From the NCBI RefSeq assembly GCF_000382305.1, contig NZ_KB908030.1, forward strand, positions 1 through 13,353: a stretch of DNA of 13,353 nt, in the 5' to 3' direction. The translations under genes and the position numbers were made by a program. The DNA comes from Vitreoscilla stercoraria DSM 513. Its GTDB lineage: Bacteria; Pseudomonadota; Gammaproteobacteria; Burkholderiales; Neisseriaceae. Every line of letters begins with the position of its first letter. The stretch's first letter is position 1. Below are positions 12,550 through 13,353 of the stretch, one piece after another. The notes beneath the pieces were generated by a model. It ran no database searches. It was not told the origin of the DNA and saw nothing but the letters and a program-made list of their open reading frames with translations.

Positions 12550-13353
12550 ATGCAACCGAATAAAAGTTTGGTATTTTACTTGGCAAATGAAGATACAGGT
12601 GATGTGAATGTGCCAGAGAAACAATTGCTTGCGTCTTATCAAGAGGAATGGGATGCACAAGCTAAAAACACCATGAGTTTGAGTCAAGAGCGTGCGGTTG
12701 AGTCACCTGCACCTATTGAAACAGAAGCCAAACCCACCACAGAAAAATCGACTGAGTTGGATGATGCTGAGGCATCGGATGTGTTCGACTCACAATTGTT
12801 TTTTACACAACATTTGAAAGATGCCATTTTAGAGCCTAATGCAGGCTTGGATTTGGGTGTTGATGATTTAGAAGACGATTGGATTGCAGGCTTGGAGCAG
12901 CTGCGCAATCAGCGTCGCTATCATAAAGAAGATCGCTTAACACCGATTGCAGAATTGGCAAAGCCTCAAGTGACTCAATTTGCCCAAGTAGAGCATTCGG
13001 CATTGTCGGGAGTGCTGAAAGTTACTTCGGTTAAAGCCACCCATTTATACCAACCTGCTGCTAAAGCCATTGCAGCAGGCAAGGATTTGGATTCGGTCAC
13101 TTTGCACATGCAAGAGGCGACCAATAAAGCGAAAAAAACGGTGACAAAACCTATTCAGGACGCTGATGTTAAAGAAATCGTGACCAAGGCGATTGTTGAC
13201 AAGCTTTTATTGCCTGAAAATGAAGAAATTTTGCCAAAAGTCGAAGATGCAGCAGTATTTGTCGCTGTGCAAGAAGCTGCAAAAGCCAATGTGCCATTGC
13301 TTACCTTGGTGAATATAGCTGAAACCGAAACAGCTGAAACCGAAACAGCTGAA
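12550..13353 (+). CDS. Acidic protein of unknown function, incomplete
   Basis: An open frame of 268 codons that leaves the window without a stop. I do not recognise it. There is no signal peptide or membrane segment. The start MQPNKSLVFYLANEDTGDVNVPEKQLL is followed by a low-complexity Glu/Thr/Pro/Ala stretch (about 48-75). A more ordered acidic segment comes next (about 78-130, including LDLGVDDLEDDWIAGLEQLRNQRRYH), then a Lys/Ala/Val-rich helical part (about 150-250). At the very end it enters tandem AETET repeats. ATG 12550 follows an in-frame TAA (12544-12546) almost directly, and AAGGG lies about eight bases upstream; GTG 12547 is an unlikely alternative. It is divergent from serS. Confidence 0.65.
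   Translation, partial: MQPNKSLVFYLANEDTGDVNVPEKQLLASYQEEWDAQAKNTMSLSQERAVESPAPIETEAKPTTEKSTELDDAEASDVFDSQLFFTQHLKDAILEPNAGLDLGVDDLEDDWIAGLEQLRNQRRYHKEDRLTPIAELAKPQVTQFAQVEHSALSGVLKVTSVKATHLYQPAAKAIAAGKDLDSVTLHMQEATNKAKKTVTKPIQDADVKEIVTKAIVDKLLLPENEEILPKVEDAAVFVAVQEAAKANVPLLTLVNIAETETAETETAE
13318..13353 (+). repeat. 15-base in-frame tandem repeat at the window edge
   Basis: GCTGAAACCGAAACA is repeated at least 2.4 times and reaches the window end. It encodes Ala-Glu-Thr-Glu-Thr. Because the unit is a multiple of three, copy number changes would lengthen or shorten the protein without breaking its frame. Confidence 0.8.

Overview
This window looks like chromosomal DNA from a member of the Neisseriaceae or a close betaproteobacterial relative. 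The SerS, FabI and CysK proteins read very much like their neisserial counterparts. In addition, a 12-base word, AAGCGTCCTGTA, occurs six times exactly, mostly as inverted pairs in terminators between converging genes. That is how Neisseriaceae DNA uptake sequences (DUS) behave. The organism also carries polyhydroxyalkanoate (PHA) genes, which typical pathogenic Neisseria lack. This is inference from sequence reading alone; species and genus are not resolved.

Layout, left to right. (1) 1-291: the terminal part of an IS30-family insertion sequence, with the transposase N-terminus on the minus strand and a terminal inverted repeat at about 262-291. (2) 351-1385: an AT-rich accessory gene on the plus strand for a SIR2-like protein resembling the DUF4917 family, possibly an NAD-consuming defence protein. 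(3) 1450-4410, minus strand: phaC (class I PHA synthase) followed by phaA-type acetyl-CoA acetyltransferase, a two-gene PHA operon without phaB. (4) 4611-5297, plus: a NudL/YeaB-type CoA pyrophosphatase (Nudix). (5) 5360-6818, minus: fabI (enoyl-ACP reductase), then mscL with an extra C-terminal zinc ribbon. (6) 7097-10585, plus: a YejA-like peptide-binding protein without its permease genes, cysK, and a small lipoprotein. (7) 10649-12340, minus: serS followed by a YkvA/DUF1232 membrane protein. (8) 12550 to the end, plus: an unrecognised acidic protein that runs off the window and enters a 15-base in-frame tandem repeat.

Apart from the SIR2-like gene and the IS, the window is ordinary core metabolism: acetyl-CoA/CoA handling (phaA, phaC, Nudix, fabI), cysteine synthesis, osmotic protection and serine tRNA charging. 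All three converging gene junctions (1386-1449, 5298-5359, 10586-10648) carry the DUS-like word, and two of them are perfect inverted pairs forming hairpins. The two observations most worth following are this candidate DUS dialect and the standalone SIR2-like gene beside the IS30 end. No tRNA, rRNA or CRISPR array was seen, and no gap between genes exceeds 300 bases.
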